From JACCXG01 sp963836735 (lineage in GTDB: Bacteria > Acidobacteriota > Vicinamibacteria > Vicinamibacterales > 2-12-FULL-66-21), in NCBI GenBank assembly GCA_963836735.1, contig CAWIKP010000014.1, positions 1-64,000 of the forward strand: a DNA stretch of 64,000 bases, in the 5' to 3' direction. Of this stretch, positions 62,604 to 64,000 are shown piece by piece. The notes beneath the pieces were generated by a model. That model was not told the DNA's origin. It worked only from the letters and a program-made list of their open reading frames with translations, and did no database searches. Position numbers and translations under genes: made by a program. Numbering within the stretch: position 1 is the first letter of the stretch; every line of letters starts with the position of its first letter.

Positions 62604-63494
62604 CTACGTCATCCGCTCGACGTAGGTCTCGACGGTCTGCGGCGTGACGCCAAACCGATCGGCGGACTGTCTTCCATCCCGGGAACGGCGGTGCTTCCGT
62701 GGCCGAGTACAGGCCCAGCGTCATCAACCTCGCCGCGACTTCGTTGAAAGGCTTAACGATGGGGGAGCAGCCGCATCGCGGCGGCCGGGACGTGCCGGCG
62801 CTTGCCTGACGTCTTGAAGCGGCGCTCGAGCAGCGTCGCGAGGTGGTTCTGGGAGACGTTCGAGGGACCGCCGGCATCGACCGCCTCGTTCACGACTTCC
62901 GGGCGCGCGAGAATCTTCACCGCGAACTCGGCGACGTCGTCAACCGCGATGTAGTTGGCGATCCGGTTGCCGTCGCCGAAGATCGTGGCGACGCCCTTCT
63001 CACGGATGCCCTTCCCGATGATTTCATCGATCCAGGTGTCCATGAAGGCGGTCGGCCGCAGCATCACGTAGGGCACGCCGCTCCGCCGGATGGCATCCTC
63101 GATGTACCACTTGATGCGGAAGATATCGACCGGCGCGTCCTGTGCGACGCCTTTGTACGACACGTAAATCAACCGGCGCACGCCGGTGTTGCGTGCGGCC
63201 GCGCAGAGATTCTGATACGCCGACAGGTCGATGCGCGACGGGCTGGTGGGTCCCTTGCCCATGTTGTTGTTGGCGGTGGCGACGATGTGGTCGACGCCGC
63301 GGCACGCCTCGGTGAGCTTCGGCACGTCGCGAAGGTCCACCGGCGCGATTTCCGCGCCGGACGCGAGGCGGGACAAGGCATCACGGTTCCGTGCGAGCGC
63401 CCGCACCCTGGTGCCGGAGGTGAGCAGTTTGCGAGCGATGACCCGCCGAGCTGACCCGTGGCGCCGACGACGAGCACTCAGGCGATTCGGTCAT
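62604..63494 (-). CDS. NmrA-like NAD(P)-binding protein (frameshifted)
   Basis: About 295 residues. Rossmann motif VGATGQLG at the N-terminus, then MRALARNRDALSRL, VDLRDVPKLTEACRGVDHIVAT, RRLIYVSYKGVAQDAP, YVMLRPTAFMDTWIDEIIG, and IAVDDVAEFAVKILARPEV. It lacks a YxxxK catalytic pair, as in NmrA/NTF2-like atypical SDRs. ATG at 63494 has GGGAGAG upstream but needs one slip near 63478; GTG at 63477 is the alternative. Other breaks near 63430, 62760 and 62675. It ends VETYVERMT. Confidence 0.82.
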
Positions 63495-63626
63495 ACGCTC
63501 TCCCGATGGCACGCGCAGCATCATATCGCTGTCGGCGGTGAAGCGGCAACCGGCCGTAGCGGAGGGAAGCAGACGATCCGTCCAGCCTAAGGCTGGTACA
63601 AATATTGACGTACATGAGGCGAGGCA

Positions 63627-63998
63627 ATGGGCAGGCGGGTGAATGTGCCGATCTCGACGGCGCGCGCGAAGCTGTTTCAGCTGGCGGACCTCGTGCGCTC
63701 GTCGGATGAGGATGTCGTCGTCGTGCTCGGCAGCGGGGCGAGCCAGACCGCGTGGCGTTGGTGCGCGAGGCGAGGGCTCGCGATCTCGAGGCCCGCGCGT
63801 CCGAGCTCGAAACGGCGCGACCGGCAGCCCTTCAAGCTCCGGGCAGCCTGACTTTTGACTCTCGATGACGCCGGTCTGGACGCGGCGCTCCGCACGATTC
63901 GAATGGAGTGGACACGACGCGAGGGGAGGACCCGTGTGGCCCTGCCAACGTTCCCAAAAAGGGGCGGCGTCGCCGCCGGTGAGTGTTGCCGTTACTGA
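63627..63998 (+). CDS. Phd/YefM-like antitoxin-type protein (frameshifted)
   Basis: About 120 residues. VNVPISTARAKLFQLADLV is the DNA-binding N-terminal segment of Phd-type antitoxins, followed by DEDVVVVLGSGAS and, after a slip near 63746, RVALVREARARDLEARASELE. A second slip near 63863 joins to LDAALRTIRMEWTRREGRT. The final stretch to 63998 is doubtful. No toxin gene is visible before the window ends. GTACAAATATTGACGTAC at 63597-63614, with GTAC at both ends, may be its operator. Confidence 0.55.
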
Positions 63999-64000
63999 TA

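Noticed and set aside
1..64000. CRISPR arrays, tRNA, rRNA, integrase or transposase genes
   Set aside because: No regularly spaced identical repeats, no cloverleaf or rRNA-like sequence, and no recombinase motif found by eye. A tRNAscan/cmsearch run would settle the RNA part.

Overview
The window is high-GC bacterial DNA that looks like an acidobacterium, probably of the Vicinamibacterales type. The pointers are four very large Oar-like TonB-dependent receptors with a carboxypeptidase-regulatory N-terminal domain, three ADOP-type orphan ABC permeases, a VWFA-related protein of the acidobacterial type, a tricorn-like S41 protease, PQQ-type beta-propellers and many secreted hydrolases. I see no rRNA, tRNA, CRISPR array, integrase or transposase. 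Many genes are broken by single-base indels although the protein reads on perfectly in another frame. In several stretches (9.7-12.4, 15.5-17.5, 18.2-24, 51-55, 55.5-57.5 and 58.7-62.3 kb) this happens every 60-200 bases, while the neighbours (3.8-8.6, 26.7-32.7, 34.6-36.2 kb) are intact. I read this as uncorrected long-read error, so coordinates of such genes span the whole reconstructed gene.

Layout. 1-3.6 kb (-): an OsmC-like / acyl-CoA-dehydrogenase-like / PhnD-like / MetE-like operon. Three of its four members lack the hallmark residue or signal of their family. 3.8-9.4 kb (-): an ADOP permease, a PQQ propeller with an inserted cytochrome c, a decayed chimeric gene start and a one-TM protein. 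9.7-24.2 kb: TonB receptor 1, a divergent ADOP pair, TonB receptor 2 and a fused membrane/spermidine-synthase-like protein. 24.3-25.8 kb: tryptophan 2,3-dioxygenase, an unlisted 53-residue membrane protein, a truncated ankyrin-type gene and a small dyad element. 25.8-41.1 kb: TonB receptor 3, an amidohydrolase, MepA, a cyclophilin, a dienelactone hydrolase, a tricorn-like protease and TonB receptor 4, closed by a bidirectional terminator. 41.5-43.5 kb: a CPA1 Na+/H+ antiporter and a secreted protein.

43.5-49.1 kb (-) is the most interesting region. It is a compact five-gene operon: STAS-like protein, cytosolic histidine kinase, receiver-only response regulator, a metallophosphoesterase-CHAT (caspase-like protease) fusion of about 924 residues, and a translationally coupled helical, Trp-rich partner. 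It has a candidate promoter, a 13-codon leader ORF with a strong ribosome binding site, and a possible internal promoter before the protease gene. The phosphoesterase motifs and the CHAT His/Cys dyad are intact. I know of no described system with this set, and I propose it as a signal-gated protease effector system.

49.1-64 kb: a sigma-54 activator, DUF4159 and two DUF2252 proteins, an M14 carboxypeptidase, a VWFA protein, a DinB/SRPBCC/AraC group, an AHSA1-ArsR pair with a palindromic operator over its start, a CHRD protein, a tandem-domain esterase, an alpha/beta hydrolase, an NmrA-like protein and, at the edge, a Phd-like antitoxin.
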